A stretch of DNA of 64,000 nucleotides from Hymenobacter daecheongensis DSM 21074. GTDB lineage: Bacteria; Bacteroidota; Bacteroidia; Cytophagales; Hymenobacteraceae. The first letter of the stretch is position 1. The number at the start of each line of letters is the position of its first letter. Position numbers and translations under genes: made by a program. The stretch lies in the NCBI RefSeq assembly GCF_900141805.1, contig NZ_FQYN01000002.1, positions 186,001-250,000 on the forward strand, written 5' to 3'. This document shows positions 42,830 through 52,393 of this stretch, piece by piece. The notes beneath the pieces are model-generated. The model was given only the letters and a program-made list of their open reading frames with translations. It was not told the origin of the DNA and made no database searches.

Positions 42830-42958
42830 CTACCGCTGAAACGGCGACAGGCCCCGGGCAATTTTATCAGCATTCACGAACTCCCAGCACCCCAGCAGGG
42901 TGGGCAGCAGGGCGTAGACGGCCGTGGTTTTGCCCGCGCCGTTGCAGCCGGCCAGGAG
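42830..42958 (-). pseudogene. Remnant of a zeta-toxin-like P-loop kinase
   Basis: Translates to LLAGCNGAGKTTAVYALLPT, LLGCWEFVNADKIARGLSPF and QR, then a stop. This is the N-terminal P-loop region of the zeta-toxin-like family (usual pattern: AGPNGAGKTT ... EFVNADEIARGLSPF). The 5' end is cut by the stop of the adjacent membrane-protein gene and the 3' end by the palindrome cluster. The piece is too short to be functional. Confidence 0.8.
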
Positions 42959-42959
42959 G

Positions 42960-43514
42960 TCACTCCTTTGTTTCTATCACTTGCCAAGCACTCATTTCAC
43001 GCTTCTTTACTACATGAATTTCAAATTGTTTGTATTCCTTGCTGCCCTTAGCAACCAAGTTTAATACACCTTCGCCCTGCTCGCCTTCCGAGTTACTTGT
43101 AGTGTTTACTTCGCCTTCTGAAAGAAGTATTACACCAGACACAGGGCCTATTTCATTTCTAATTCGCTCATTATTTTTCAAATAAGTTGAAGCAGTTTCA
43201 AAAGAGTCACTAAAAATAAAAGCGCCAAAAACAATAAGTTTTATGGCCAGAACAAACACTAACCCAAATGCGGCCACCTTTTCAACAACAGCAGGTTGTT
43301 TTAGGCTACTCTTTGCATCAATTCGATTCAGCAAAAGACCAATAGCCCCAAGCAATAGCAGATACCAGCCGATAACTCCGCTTTCCCAGAAGAAATAGAT
43401 TTTGGCAGCACGACATATATAGTCGTACACTAGAAGTGTCCCCCCTGCTATCAGTAGCGATTTAGTGGTCGTACTAATCTGGGGTAGTAGCTCGTTTTGC
43501 TGCTTGATGCTCAT
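42960..43514 (-). CDS. Low-GC membrane protein of unknown function
   Basis: A 184-residue protein with helices near residues 17-35, 45-60 and 80-103, then a soluble C-terminal domain ending in SAWQVIETKE. Clearly AT-rich, unlike its neighbours, so probably acquired. The stop codon touches the zeta-toxin remnant, suggesting that it was inserted into or beside that gene. Not recognised. Confidence 0.6.
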   Translation of the reverse strand: MSIKQQNELLPQISTTTKSLLIAGGTLLVYDYICRAAKIYFFWESGVIGWYLLLLGAIGLLLNRIDAKSSLKQPAVVEKVAAFGLVFVLAIKLIVFGAFIFSDSFETASTYLKNNERIRNEIGPVSGVILLSEGEVNTTSNSEGEQGEGVLNLVAKGSKEYKQFEIHVVKKREMSAWQVIETKE

Positions 43515-43533
43515 TGTATCTGATTTGACCTCT

Positions 43534-45162
43534 TCACACCTGAATCACCCCCACATTATACGCCTTTTCAATCGGCGCATGGTTAGCGGCTTCAATGCCC
43601 ATGCTAACCACCTTGCGGGTTTCCAGCGGGTCAATAATAGCATCTACCCACAGTCGGGCCGCCGCATAGTACGGGGAGAGTTGCTCCTCGTAGCGGGCCT
43701 TGATGCGGTCCAGCAGCTCCTTTTCGGCTTCGGGGGTGATGGTTTCGCCCTTGGACTTTAGGGCCGCCACCTGAATCTGGAGCAGCGTGTTGGCGGCGGC
43801 GGCGCCGCTCATCACGGCCAGCTGGGCGGTGGGCCAGGCCACGATCAGGCGCGGGTCGTAGGCTTTGCCGCACATGGCGTAGTTGCCGGCCCCGTAGCTG
43901 TTGCCGATGATGACGGTGAACTTAGGCACCACCGAGTTGGCCATGGCATTCACCATCTTCGCGCCGTCCTTAATGATGCCACCGTGCTCACTCTGCGAGC
44001 CTACCATGAAGCCCGACACGTCGTGCAGAAACACCAGCGGGATGCGCTTCTGGTTGCAATTCATGATGAAGCGCGCGGCCTTGTCGGCCGAGTCGGAGTA
44101 GATGACGCCGCCCATCTGCATGCCGGTTTTCTTACTCTTCACGATTTTGCGCTGGTTGGCCACGATGCCCACGGCCCAGCCATCGATGCGCGCCAAGCCG
44201 CAGATTAGCGTCTGGCCATACAGGTCCTTGTAGGGCTCAAACTCCGAGTTATCGACCAGCCGGCTGATGATGTCCATCATGTCGTAGGGCTTGGCGCGGT
44301 CGTTGGGCAGCAGGCCGTAGATTTCCTTCGGCTCCAGCGCGGGCGCGGCGGCGGCGGCGCGGTTGAAGCCGGCACGGGGCAGCTCGCCCATCTTGTCGAA
44401 GATGTTGCGGATGTGGTCGAGGCACTCCTCGTCGTCCTTGAACTTGTAGTCCGTGACGCCCGAAATCTCGGAGTGGGTGCTGGCCCCGCCCAGGGTTTCG
44501 TTGTCGATGCTCTCGCCGATGGCCGACTTCACCAGGTAAGACCCGGCCAGAAACACCGAGCCGTTGCCGTCCACGATCATGGCCTCATCGCTCATGATGG
44601 GCAGGTACGCGCCCCCGGCCACGCACGGCCCCATGATGGCGGCCAGCTGCACGATGCCCAGGCTGCTCATCACCGCGTTGTTGCGGAACATGCGGCCGAA
44701 GTGCTCCTTGTCGGGAAAAATCTCGTCCTGCATGGGCAGAAACACGCCCGCCGAATCGACCAGATAGATAATCGGCAGCTTGTTTTCGATGCTGATTTCC
44801 TGAGCTCGCAGGTTCTTTTTGGCCGTAATCGGGAACCAAGCCCCGGCCTTCACTGTGGCGTCGTTGGCTACCACCACGCACTGCCGGCCCTTCACGTAGC
44901 CCATCATCACCACTACGCCGCCGCTGGGGCAGCCGCCCTCCTCCTGGTACATTCCCTCGCCGGCAAACGCGGCCACCTCAAACCGCTCGGAGCCCTGGTC
45001 GAGCAGGTAGTCGATCCGCTCCCGGGCCGTGAGCTTGCCCTTGGCCTTGTGGGCGGCAATGCGCTTTTCGCCGCCCCCGAGGGCCACGCGCTGCAGCTTC
45101 TGGCGCAGCTGGAAAGTGAGTTGTTTAAGAAGATCTTCGTTCTTGTTGAATTCGAGGTCCAT
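43534..45162 (-). CDS. Acyl-CoA carboxylase beta (carboxyltransferase) subunit
   Basis: A 542-residue carboxyltransferase from ATG at 45162 (MDLEFNKNEDLLKQLTFQLR). The CoA- and biotin-binding halves are seen as GGCPSGGVVVMMGYVKGRQC, VDSAGVFLPMQDEIFPDK, GGAYLPIMSDEAMIV and GASTHSEISGVTDYKF, followed by GFMVGSQSEHGGIIKDGAKM and NSYGAGNYAMCG. It probably carboxylates propionyl- or another acyl-CoA with a separate biotin carboxylase subunit, feeding methylmalonyl-CoA to MutAB, although methylcrotonyl- or geranyl-type specificity cannot be excluded. The 32 extra codons upstream lie in the palindrome. Confidence 0.9.
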   Translation of the reverse strand: MDLEFNKNEDLLKQLTFQLRQKLQRVALGGGEKRIAAHKAKGKLTARERIDYLLDQGSERFEVAAFAGEGMYQEEGGCPSGGVVVMMGYVKGRQCVVVANDATVKAGAWFPITAKKNLRAQEISIENKLPIIYLVDSAGVFLPMQDEIFPDKEHFGRMFRNNAVMSSLGIVQLAAIMGPCVAGGAYLPIMSDEAMIVDGNGSVFLAGSYLVKSAIGESIDNETLGGASTHSEISGVTDYKFKDDEECLDHIRNIFDKMGELPRAGFNRAAAAAPALEPKEIYGLLPNDRAKPYDMMDIISRLVDNSEFEPYKDLYGQTLICGLARIDGWAVGIVANQRKIVKSKKTGMQMGGVIYSDSADKAARFIMNCNQKRIPLVFLHDVSGFMVGSQSEHGGIIKDGAKMVNAMANSVVPKFTVIIGNSYGAGNYAMCGKAYDPRLIVAWPTAQLAVMSGAAAANTLLQIQVAALKSKGETITPEAEKELLDRIKARYEEQLSPYYAAARLWVDAIIDPLETRKVVSMGIEAANHAPIEKAYNVGVIQV

Positions 45163-45181
45163 GCGGGTGGGAAGGGAAGAT

Positions 45182-45282
45182 GTGAGATAGTGAGATGGTG
45201 AGATAGTGAGTTTGATGTTCATACTGCGCCGTTTGCGCAACCAGAACATCAAACTCACTATCTCACCATCTCACTATCTCAC
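45182..45282. repeat. Perfect 39-bp inverted repeat upstream of the carboxylase
   Basis: Arms 45182-45220 and 45244-45282 are exact reverse complements, loop 23 nt. Each arm is built of GTGAGATAGT/GAGATGGTGA-type units ending in GTTTGATGTTC. The central 53 nt (45206-45258) match the mutB leader palindrome at 43 of 53 positions. Confidence 0.92.
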
Positions 45283-45297
45283 CGTGCGTGCATAAAA

Positions 45298-45319
45298 AAA
45301 TCCGCCCGGGGGCGGATTT
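45298..45319 (-). terminator. Intrinsic terminator of the mlaD gene
   Basis: A 10-bp stem, AAATCCGCCC (45298-45307) with GGGCGGATTT (45310-45319), 2-nt loop, followed on the minus strand by seven T. It is 40 nt past the mlaD stop and just upstream of the carboxylase leader palindrome. Confidence 0.75.
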
Positions 45320-45359
45320 CAAAGGTAAGCGGTTTCCGGGTTTTGGGCGCAATAGGCTG

Positions 45360-46376
45360 TTATTGGGGAGTTGGCACGCCGGGGGCGGGGGTCACGGTTT
45401 TCTGCTCCACCTTCACCTCGCCGTCGGGCTTCTTGGTGGTTTCGGTCTTGCTCTTAGCTTTGCCGCCGCCGAACACCGAGAAGTGCACGTAGTTCTTCGG
45501 GTTGGCCTGCAGGTCTTTTATCAGGGCGTTGGAGCTGGCGGCGGTGGCGTTGAGGTTGTTGTAGAGCGTGGTGTCGTTGATGAGCTTGCCGAGCGAGCCT
45601 TTCTGGTCAGTCAGGGCCTTATTCACGCCGGTCATGGCGGACTGGGCTTCGGTCATGGTGGCGTTCAGCTTGCGCATAGCCGGGCCGACGGGCGCATTCT
45701 TGAGCGAGTCGCTGAGTACGGCGAAGTTGCCGGCAATGCGGTCAAACTTCTTGCTGGTCACGTTCAGCTCTTTGGTGAGCTTGGCCATGTTGGTCGTAAT
45801 CTCATTGATGTTGCGCTGATTCATAATCAGCAGATTTTTCAGCGCTTCCGTGCTGCCCTGGGCGTTCAGCAGCGTGGCCTGCAGGCTCACGCGGGCATCT
45901 TTGCTCAGAAAGCTGTTCACCTTAATCAGGGTCGAGTCGACGGTGCCGAGCACGGGCAGGGCGCGGGCCTGGAAGGCATCGGTGATGCTGGCCACGGTGT
46001 AGGATTTCAGCTCCTCGCCACCTTCATACGTCTTGGAATTCTTGCCCAGAAACAGCGTAATAGTCTTGCTGCCCAGCAAGGAGCCCGACAGGCTGGCCAC
46101 GGTAGAATCGCCGACGGTAACGCCTTTCTGTAGCTCCAGAGCCACTTTCACGCGGTTGCGCTCTTCGGGCAGCAGTTCCATCTGCTTCACCTGTCCTACC
46201 TTGATACCGTTGAGAATCACCGGGTTGCCGATGGTGAGGCCGTCCACGTTGTCGTACTTGGCATAATACGTCCGGTCCGACGACAGCAGGTTGCTGCCTT
46301 TCAGGAAGTTGAAACCAACATACAGGGCCGCCAGCGCGACGATGCCCAAAAGGGCCACTTTGATTTCTTTTGACAC
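45360..46376 (-). CDS. MlaD/MCE family protein
   Basis: A 338-residue inner-membrane-anchored protein. One N-terminal helix (residues about 7-25, KVALLGIVALAALYVGFNFL), then the MCE domain (YYAKYDNVDGLTIGNPVILN, GIKVGQVKQMELLPEERNRV) and a long helical region with paired repeats. MCE proteins carry phospholipids between the two membranes. It lies 66 nt downstream of the amidase gene, a pairing often seen in Bacteroidota. Confidence 0.9.
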   Translation of the reverse strand: MSKEIKVALLGIVALAALYVGFNFLKGSNLLSSDRTYYAKYDNVDGLTIGNPVILNGIKVGQVKQMELLPEERNRVKVALELQKGVTVGDSTVASLSGSLLGSKTITLFLGKNSKTYEGGEELKSYTVASITDAFQARALPVLGTVDSTLIKVNSFLSKDARVSLQATLLNAQGSTEALKNLLIMNQRNINEITTNMAKLTKELNVTSKKFDRIAGNFAVLSDSLKNAPVGPAMRKLNATMTEAQSAMTGVNKALTDQKGSLGKLINDTTLYNNLNATAASSNALIKDLQANPKNYVHFSVFGGGKAKSKTETTKKPDGEVKVEQKTVTPAPGVPTPQ

Positions 46377-46442
46377 GTTGGGTCAGCTGATAAATGAGGT
46401 GATGGGCCAACGAAAAGGGACCAGCAAAGGCGTACGCACCCT

Positions 46443-47249
46443 TTAGTCCCCGTTCATAGCTTCCAATTCGTTCTTATAGTCCCGGAAGGCCCGGTAGATT
46501 CCTGCTGCCATATACGACTGCCCGGACTTATCGTTCAGATACCGCTCCTCGGCCCGGTTGGTCAGAAAACCGGACTCAATCAGCACCGAGGGCATCGTCG
46601 ATTTCCAAAGCACCAGGAAGCCCGCCTGCTTCACCCCGCGCGAGCTGCGGCCTACGGTGGTGCGGAACTGCTTGTCCACCTTCTGGGCAAAGCGGATGCT
46701 GTTCACGACGTGGGCGCTCTGGTAGAGCGAGAACAGAATATGGCTCTGCGGCGAGGTGGGGTCGAAGCCGTTGTATTGCTCCTTGTAGTTGTCTTCCTGC
46801 AGAATAACGGCGTTTTCGCGCTTGGCCACGCTCAGGTTCGCGTCGGTCTTGTGTGGCCCCATCGTCCAGACTTCGGTGCCGAAAGCGGCCGGGGCGCTGG
46901 CGTTGCAGTGCACCGAGATGAACAGGTCGGCGGCGTGCTTGTTGGCAATGCCGGCGCGGTCGGCCAGCTCCACAAATACGTCGGTTTTGCGGGTGTAGAT
47001 TACCTTCACCTCGGGCATATTTTCCTCAATCTGCCGGCCCAGCTCCAGAATTATTTTCAGGGCCACATCGGCCTCACGGGCCTTCACACCCGCGCAGCCG
47101 CGGTCCTTGCCACCGTGGCCGGCGTCGAGCACTACGGTGCGCAAATGGTATTTTCGGGGGGGCAGCCCCGGCGTGCCGGGCGCCACGGCCCGCGTGGGAG
47201 CCGAGAGAAAAAGCAGGCCCGCAGCGCAAAGAGCGACAATATTCCGCAC
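46443..47249 (-). CDS. N-acetylmuramoyl-L-alanine amidase (Amidase_3)
   Basis: A 268-residue secreted zinc amidase that removes stem peptides from peptidoglycan. It has a signal peptide, then VVLDAGHGGKDRGCAG with the first zinc His, GREADVALKI-like EADVALKIILELGRQ with the zinc Glu, ISVHCNASAP with the second zinc His, and SVLIESGFLTNRAEER with the catalytic Glu. It is the first gene of the amidase-mlaD unit and divergent from lptD. Confidence 0.93.
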   Translation of the reverse strand: MRNIVALCAAGLLFLSAPTRAVAPGTPGLPPRKYHLRTVVLDAGHGGKDRGCAGVKAREADVALKIILELGRQIEENMPEVKVIYTRKTDVFVELADRAGIANKHAADLFISVHCNASAPAAFGTEVWTMGPHKTDANLSVAKRENAVILQEDNYKEQYNGFDPTSPQSHILFSLYQSAHVVNSIRFAQKVDKQFRTTVGRSSRGVKQAGFLVLWKSTMPSVLIESGFLTNRAEERYLNDKSGQSYMAAGIYRAFRDYKNELEAMNGD

Positions 47250-47278
47250 AGAGTTCGTTAGTTGGGGGAGCTACCCAT

Positions 47279-47286
47279 TATCTTTG
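47279..47286 (+). promoter_or_regulatory. Candidate -7 element for lptD
   Basis: TATCTTTG, an exact TAnnTTTG match, 88 nt before the chosen start. No good -33 element at the usual distance. Confidence 0.45.
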
Positions 47287-47373
47287 CAAACAGCCACAAA
47301 ATAAACGATTAAAAACTACGTGGCATTGCCTGCGCCCTTCCGCCTCCCCTTTTTCTCCTTTCCCGGCCCCCCG

Positions 47374-50244
47374 ATGCGCCCCGCGTTTCTGCTGCTTCTG
47401 GTGCTGCTTGGGCTGGGTGCTACGCCTGCGGCCTGGGCTCAGCGCCGCCCCGCCAAAGCCCCCGTGCCCGCCGTGGTGCCCCGCCTGAACGTGGATGGCC
47501 GCCCCACCACTAACCGCCTGCCGCCCGACACGACCCGCGCCAGCCGCGTGGCCCGCACGCTGTCCGCCATCGATACCACCCGCCGCACCGGCGACTCGCT
47601 GCGCATAGCGGCCGGGGCCCAGGGCGACATCAAGACCACCGTGAAATACACGGCCAAGGACTCGATTCGGTTCGAGATTCAGAACAAGCAGGCCATCTTG
47701 TATGATAAGGCCACGGTGGACTACGGCGAAATGGCCCTGAAGGCTGCCCGCATCACCGTGGACTACCAGAACAACCTGCTCACGGCTGAAGGAGCCCAGG
47801 ACACCACCGGCAAAGTGCAGGGCAAGCCCGTGTTCAAGGACGGGGCCAGCGTGTATGCTGCCGGCCGCATCCGCTACAATTTCAAGACCAAGAAGGGCCG
47901 CATCACGGATGCCGTGACTTCGGAAGGCGAAGGCTTCGTGCATGCCGAAACCATCAAGAAAAACGACCTGAACGAGATTTTCGGCCGCAACGGGCGCTAC
48001 ACCACCTGCAACCTGGAGCATCCACACTTTTTCATCAATGCCACCAAGATGAAGGTGATACCGAAGGAAAAGGTGGTCACCGGGCCGTTCAACCTCGTTA
48101 TCGGCGACATCCCCACGCCGCTGGGCTTTCTGTTCGGGTATTTTCCGATGCCCAGCAAAAGCCGCGCTTCGGGGCTTATCATTCCCACCTTCGGCCAGAC
48201 CAATGACCGGGGCTTTGCGCTGCGCAACGGCGGCTACTACTGGGTGCCCAATGAGTATATCGGCGTGCGCGTCACCGGCGACATCTACTCGGGCCGGGCG
48301 GCGCAGTTTGGCGGCTTCGGCGCCACGGCCGAGATGCAGTATCTGAAGCGCTACACCTACGATGGCCGGGTGAACTTCGCCTACAGCCAGCGCCCCGCCG
48401 ACCAGATTGTGCGCTCCACTTCCGTGAATACGGATGAGCCGATCCGCCGACCCCGCACGCCCCAGACGTTCTGGCTGACGTGGAGCCACTCGCCCACGCC
48501 GCGCCCCGGCGGCGGGCGCTTCTCGGCCAACGTGCAGGCCGGCAGTTCCGACTACAACCAGCAGAACTCCTACGACACCCGGCGCTTTCTGACTCCCTCC
48601 TTCAGCTCCACTATCAGCTACCAGAAGCAGGTGCGCAACTCGCCCATCAACTATGCCCTGAACCTGAGCCAGAGCCAGAACACCGGCACCGGAGCTATGG
48701 ATTTCACCCTGCCCGACGTGACGGTGGGCGTGGCGCGGCAGTACCCGTATGAGCTGCTGGGCATCACGCCGCGCGGCCGGTTCTACGAGCAGTTTTCGGT
48801 GGCTTACACCTTCACGGGTCAAAATAAGCTGAGCAACTACCAGCAGCCGCGGGCCCTGGAAAGCGGCATTCCGCTGCTGGGCGGCAGTACCCAGGGCAGC
48901 CGGTTGCCCGTGAATCTGAAGAACATCGGGCCGTTTTTGCGCAATGCCCAGACCGGCGTTCAGCACGCCTTTCAGCTCTCGCTGGGCAGCTACACGGTGC
49001 TCAAGCACCTGAGCCTGCAGCCCTCGGTGAACTACGGCGAAACCTGGTACGGCAAGCGGCTGGACTACGAGTTCATTGAGGCCGCCCGCGCCGTGCGCAT
49101 CGATACGGTGCGGGGCTTCAACCGCGTGTATACCTACTCGGCGGGCCTGAACCTGGGCACCAACGTGTATGGCACGCTGCCGATTAAGGGCAAATCCATT
49201 GAGGCTATTCGGCACAAGCTGACGCCGAGCGTGAGCTACCAGTACTCGCCGGATTTTTCGCGCAGCCGGAAATACTATGCCCTGAACCCGAACCTGGGCC
49301 AGCTGGCCAACAGCTCGGGGCAGCGCTACAACCAGCCCAATCCGCAGTACCCCGGCGACGATACCCGGCTGCTGAACCCGATCAGCTTTTCGCGCTACCA
49401 GGGCTTTTTGTACGGCACCCCCAACGGCCGGCAGGTGAGCCAGGTGAGCTTTAACGTGCAGAACTCGGTGGAAATGAAGGTGCGCGACACCAAGGACACC
49501 ACCGGCACCACGCCTTTCAAGAAAGTGAGCCTGATTGATGGCCTCGATTTTGGCACCGGCTACAACTTCGCGGCCGACTCTCTGCGCCTGTCGCCGCTGT
49601 CGGGCACGTTCCGCACCCAAATTGCCCGCAAGCTGAATTTGCTGCTCAACGCCAACTTCGAGTTCTATCAGCGCGACTCCACCGGGCGCATTCTGAACAA
49701 GTATTTATTTGAGCAGTCGAAGCGGCGGCTGGTGCGGCTTTCCACCGCCAACCTGACGCTGAGCTACCAGTTCAATCCGGCCCAGGGCCAGCGCAAAGCG
49801 GCCATTCCGCGCTCCGTAGCGCCCACCAACGACCCCACGCTGGGCGCGCCGCAGCAGATAAACCCGTATGAGGACTACGTGGACTTTGAGTTGCCCTGGG
49901 AGCTAAGCACCAACTTCACGGCCAACTACGCCGACCCAGGTCCGCTGCCCAGCCGCGCCGGCCGCCTCCGCCCATCTTCTCTCAACTCGGCCTCGCTCAA
50001 CCTGAGCGGCTCGGTGAAGCTCACCGACAACCTGCGCGTGGGCTACAGCAGCGGCTACGACTTTAAAAACAAGGAAGTATCCTTCACCTCGCTCGATATT
50101 TTCCGCGACCTGCACTGCTGGCAGATTACGGGCAACTGGCGGCCCTTCGGCACCACGCGCGGCTACTTCGTGACCATTGCGGCCAAGTCGTCGCTGCTGC
50201 AGGATCTGAAGCTGAACCGCAACCGCAGCTTCCTAAACCGCTAG
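47374..50244 (+). CDS. Putative LPS assembly protein LptD (Bacteroidota type)
   Basis: A 956-residue outer-membrane protein from ATG at 47374 (MRPAFLLLLVLLGLGATPAA, signal peptide). After a disordered region comes the OstA-like segment (YTAKDSIRFEIQNKQAILYD, VDYGEMALKAARITVDYQNN), then a very large beta-barrel with many aromatic strands ending KSSLLQDLKLNRNRSFLNR. It should insert lipopolysaccharide into the outer leaflet. Neighbouring amidase and mlaD fit an envelope-assembly locus. Confidence 0.9.
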   Translation: MRPAFLLLLVLLGLGATPAAWAQRRPAKAPVPAVVPRLNVDGRPTTNRLPPDTTRASRVARTLSAIDTTRRTGDSLRIAAGAQGDIKTTVKYTAKDSIRFEIQNKQAILYDKATVDYGEMALKAARITVDYQNNLLTAEGAQDTTGKVQGKPVFKDGASVYAAGRIRYNFKTKKGRITDAVTSEGEGFVHAETIKKNDLNEIFGRNGRYTTCNLEHPHFFINATKMKVIPKEKVVTGPFNLVIGDIPTPLGFLFGYFPMPSKSRASGLIIPTFGQTNDRGFALRNGGYYWVPNEYIGVRVTGDIYSGRAAQFGGFGATAEMQYLKRYTYDGRVNFAYSQRPADQIVRSTSVNTDEPIRRPRTPQTFWLTWSHSPTPRPGGGRFSANVQAGSSDYNQQNSYDTRRFLTPSFSSTISYQKQVRNSPINYALNLSQSQNTGTGAMDFTLPDVTVGVARQYPYELLGITPRGRFYEQFSVAYTFTGQNKLSNYQQPRALESGIPLLGGSTQGSRLPVNLKNIGPFLRNAQTGVQHAFQLSLGSYTVLKHLSLQPSVNYGETWYGKRLDYEFIEAARAVRIDTVRGFNRVYTYSAGLNLGTNVYGTLPIKGKSIEAIRHKLTPSVSYQYSPDFSRSRKYYALNPNLGQLANSSGQRYNQPNPQYPGDDTRLLNPISFSRYQGFLYGTPNGRQVSQVSFNVQNSVEMKVRDTKDTTGTTPFKKVSLIDGLDFGTGYNFAADSLRLSPLSGTFRTQIARKLNLLLNANFEFYQRDSTGRILNKYLFEQSKRRLVRLSTANLTLSYQFNPAQGQRKAAIPRSVAPTNDPTLGAPQQINPYEDYVDFELPWELSTNFTANYADPGPLPSRAGRLRPSSLNSASLNLSGSVKLTDNLRVGYSSGYDFKNKEVSFTSLDIFRDLHCWQITGNWRPFGTTRGYFVTIAAKSSLLQDLKLNRNRSFLNR

Positions 50245-50405
50245 CGGGCGGCGGATACCTGGCCCGGTAGCCGGCCAGCAGGCTTTGGCCCACGGCCCCA
50301 AACCAGGCTCCCGGCAGCGGCTCCGGCCACGATTTGCCGGAATTTTGGCACTTTTGGCCCCGGCTTTCCGCCGCCTTCCTTCCTTTTACTCCAAAGTCCC
50401 CCAGA

Positions 50406-51221
50406 ATGTCGCAGCATAAAGAAGTGAAACTCGTGACCACGCACCAGCTGCTGGCCATGAAGCAGCGCGGCGAAAAGATATCCATGCTCACGGCCTACGA
50501 CTTTTCGATGGCTACCATTCTCGACGGCGCGGGCATCGACGTGTTGCTCGTCGGCGACTCGGCCTCCAACGTAATGGCCGGCCACGAAACCACCTTGCCC
50601 ATCACCCTGGATCAGATGATTTACCACGCTCAGAGCGTGGTGCGGGCCGTGAAGCGGGCTTTCGTGGTGGTCGATATGCCGTTTGGCTCGTATCAGGGCA
50701 ACTCGTCGGAGGCGCTGCGCTCGGCCATCCGCATCATGAAAGAGTCGGGCGGGCACGGTATTAAGGTAGAGGGCGGGGCCGAAATCCGCGAGTCCATCAC
50801 GCGCATTCTCACGGCCGGCATCCCCGTAATGGGCCATTTGGGCCTCACGCCCCAGAGCATCTACAAATTCGGCACCTACACCGTGCGGGCCAAAGAAGAA
50901 GCCGAAGCCCAAAAGCTGATCGAAGACGCACTACTGCTGCAGGAGCTGGGCTGCTTTGCCATCGTACTCGAAAAAATCCCGTCGGCGCTGGCCAAGCAGG
51001 TAGCCGAGCAGCTCACGATTCCCGTTATCGGCATCGGGGCCGGGCCGGATGTGGATGGGCAGGTGCTGGTGGTGCACGATATGCTGGGCATCACCAAAGA
51101 GTTTAAGCCGCGCTTCCTGCGCCGCTACGCCGAACTGGCCGACCTGATGAGCGACGCCGTGACGCGCTACGTGAAAGACGTAAAAGACCACAACTTCCCC
51201 ACCCAGGACGAAGCGTATTAA
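50406..51221 (+). CDS. panB: 3-methyl-2-oxobutanoate hydroxymethyltransferase
   Basis: A 271-residue enzyme of pantothenate synthesis, from ATG at 50406 ([20 protein letters not shown]). It has [20 protein letters not shown] with the metal-binding Asp, [20 protein letters not shown] and [11 protein letters not shown], plus [10 protein letters not shown] (substrate Lys) and GHLGLTPQS. It adds a hydroxymethyl group to ketoisovalerate. The upstream 24 codons are not typical. The next gene is separated by an AT-rich inverted repeat. Confidence 0.97.
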   Translation: MSQHKEVKLVTTHQLLAMKQRGEKISMLTAYDFSMATILDGAGIDVLLVGDSASNVMAGHETTLPITLDQMIYHAQSVVRAVKRAFVVVDMPFGSYQGNSSEALRSAIRIMKESGGHGIKVEGGAEIRESITRILTAGIPVMGHLGLTPQSIYKFGTYTVRAKEEAEAQKLIEDALLLQELGCFAIVLEKIPSALAKQVAEQLTIPVIGIGAGPDVDGQVLVVHDMLGITKEFKPRFLRRYAELADLMSDAVTRYVKDVKDHNFPTQDEAY

Positions 51222-51334
51222 ATCAATTAGAAATGAAGAATTAAAAATTAAAATTTATTTCGTTTTGCTCCCGATTCGTTTTCCCGAAAGGGGCAAGACC
51301 CAATTCATAATTTTTAATTTTTAATTTTTAATTC
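51222..51334. repeat. AT-rich decamer repeat, inverted arms
   Basis: 51225-51259 (AGAAATGAAGAATTAAAAAT, TAAAATTT) and 51303-51334 (CATAATTTTTAATTTTTAAT) form an imperfect inverted repeat around a neutral ~40-nt loop. It separates panB and the pseudouridine synthase gene. Confidence 0.65.
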
Positions 51335-51341
51335 CCTTCAA

Positions 51342-52055
51342 GTGAATCGTCCGAATATCTGGTCGGAGCAGGAAGAAATCCTGTTTGAAGACAACCACCT
51401 GCTCATTCTCAACAAGCCCGCCGGCATCCTGGTGCAGGGCGACAACACCGGCGACGAACCGCTTTCCGTGAAGGCCGCCGAGTATCTGCGCTTCAAATAC
51501 AAAAAGCCCGGCGCGGCCTTCGTGGGCGTAGTTCACCGCCTCGACCGACCCGTGAGCGGCGTGGTGGCGATGGCCAAAACCAGCAAAGCCCTGAGCCGCC
51601 TCAACGAGATGTTCCGCGACAACAAGGTGACCAAAACCTACTGGGCGCTGGTGGGCAAGTGTCCCGAGCCCGTCAGCGGCCACCTCACCCACTGGCTGGT
51701 GAAAGACCCCATTCGGAACACCACCAAGGCCTACACGGAGCGCCACGGCCAGGGCCTCAAAGCCGACCTCGACTACCAAGTGCTGGGCGCGGCCGGCAAC
51801 CGCTTTCTGATTCAGGTGAACCCCATCACGGGCCGCCCGCACCAGATTCGGGTGCAGCTGGCCACCGGCCTGGGCACGCCCATCGTCGGCGACGTGAAGT
51901 ACGGCTTCCTCTCACCCCTGCCCGACGTGAGCATCGCCCTGCACGCCCGCCAGTTGGAATTCGAGCACCCCGTCACCAAAGAAGCCATGTGCTTCCGCGC
52001 CCCCGTGCCCGATATGCCGCACTGGGAAGCGGCTAAGGCGTTTTATACCGTGTAG
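51342..52055 (+). CDS. RluA-family pseudouridine synthase
   Basis: A 237-residue RNA-modifying enzyme. It starts with GTG at 51342 (read as MNRPNIWSEQEEILFEDNHL). The catalytic motif is HRLDRPVSG with the nucleophilic Asp, and ITGRPHQIRVQLATGLGTPI follows. It isomerises uridine in rRNA or tRNA; the exact target is unknown. A family B palindrome starts 8 nt after the stop. Confidence 0.92.
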   Translation: MNRPNIWSEQEEILFEDNHLLILNKPAGILVQGDNTGDEPLSVKAAEYLRFKYKKPGAAFVGVVHRLDRPVSGVVAMAKTSKALSRLNEMFRDNKVTKTYWALVGKCPEPVSGHLTHWLVKDPIRNTTKAYTERHGQGLKADLDYQVLGAAGNRFLIQVNPITGRPHQIRVQLATGLGTPIVGDVKYGFLSPLPDVSIALHARQLEFEHPVTKEAMCFRAPVPDMPHWEAAKAFYTV

Positions 52056-52062
52056 CGGCCCT

Positions 52063-52221
52063 CTGTCATCCTGAGCCTGCGAAGGACCTTCCTCTTCGAC
52101 TACTGGGAAACGCTTTTCAACGCCCAAAGCCCTTTACCGCTACAACGGTAAAGGGCTTTGCTCATTTTAAAATGCTTGTCGCTTAACGGAGGAAGGTCCT
52201 TCGCTGGGCACAGGATGACAG
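52063..52221. repeat. Nested palindromic element, family B (copy 2)
   Basis: Outer arms CTGTCATCCTGAGCCTGCG and CACAGGATGACAG, then GAAGGACCTTCCTC / GAGGAAGGTCCTTCG. The inner hairpin is AAAGCCCTTTACCG / CGGTAAAGGGCTTT. The central part is almost the same as in the copy at 3446-3606. Confidence 0.88.
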
Positions 52222-52271
52222 ACCGATAAAAAAAGCAGCCTGAATAAGATTTTGTCTTTTCGGCGCATTTA

Positions 52272-52302
52272 TTGAACACGGGCGGTTCCGCCTGTAGTTT
52301 TG
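52272..52302 (+). promoter_or_regulatory. Promoter of the desaturase gene
   Basis: TTG at 52272-52274, exactly 20 nt spacer, TAGTTTTG at 52295-52302 (matches TAnnTTTG). The start codon is 92 nt downstream. Confidence 0.65.
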
Positions 52303-52393
52303 CAGGTGCAACAGGAACTTATACCCTGGCGTTGCTCTTCTGCGAGCCACGCTTCCCGCTTGCCTTTCTGCGTTTCCAACTTTCAACCGGCCC

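Noticed and set aside
47278..49620. 780-residue open frame on the minus strand
   Set aside because: Antisense to lptD throughout. Rich in Val-Gly-Ala-His runs typical of shadow frames.
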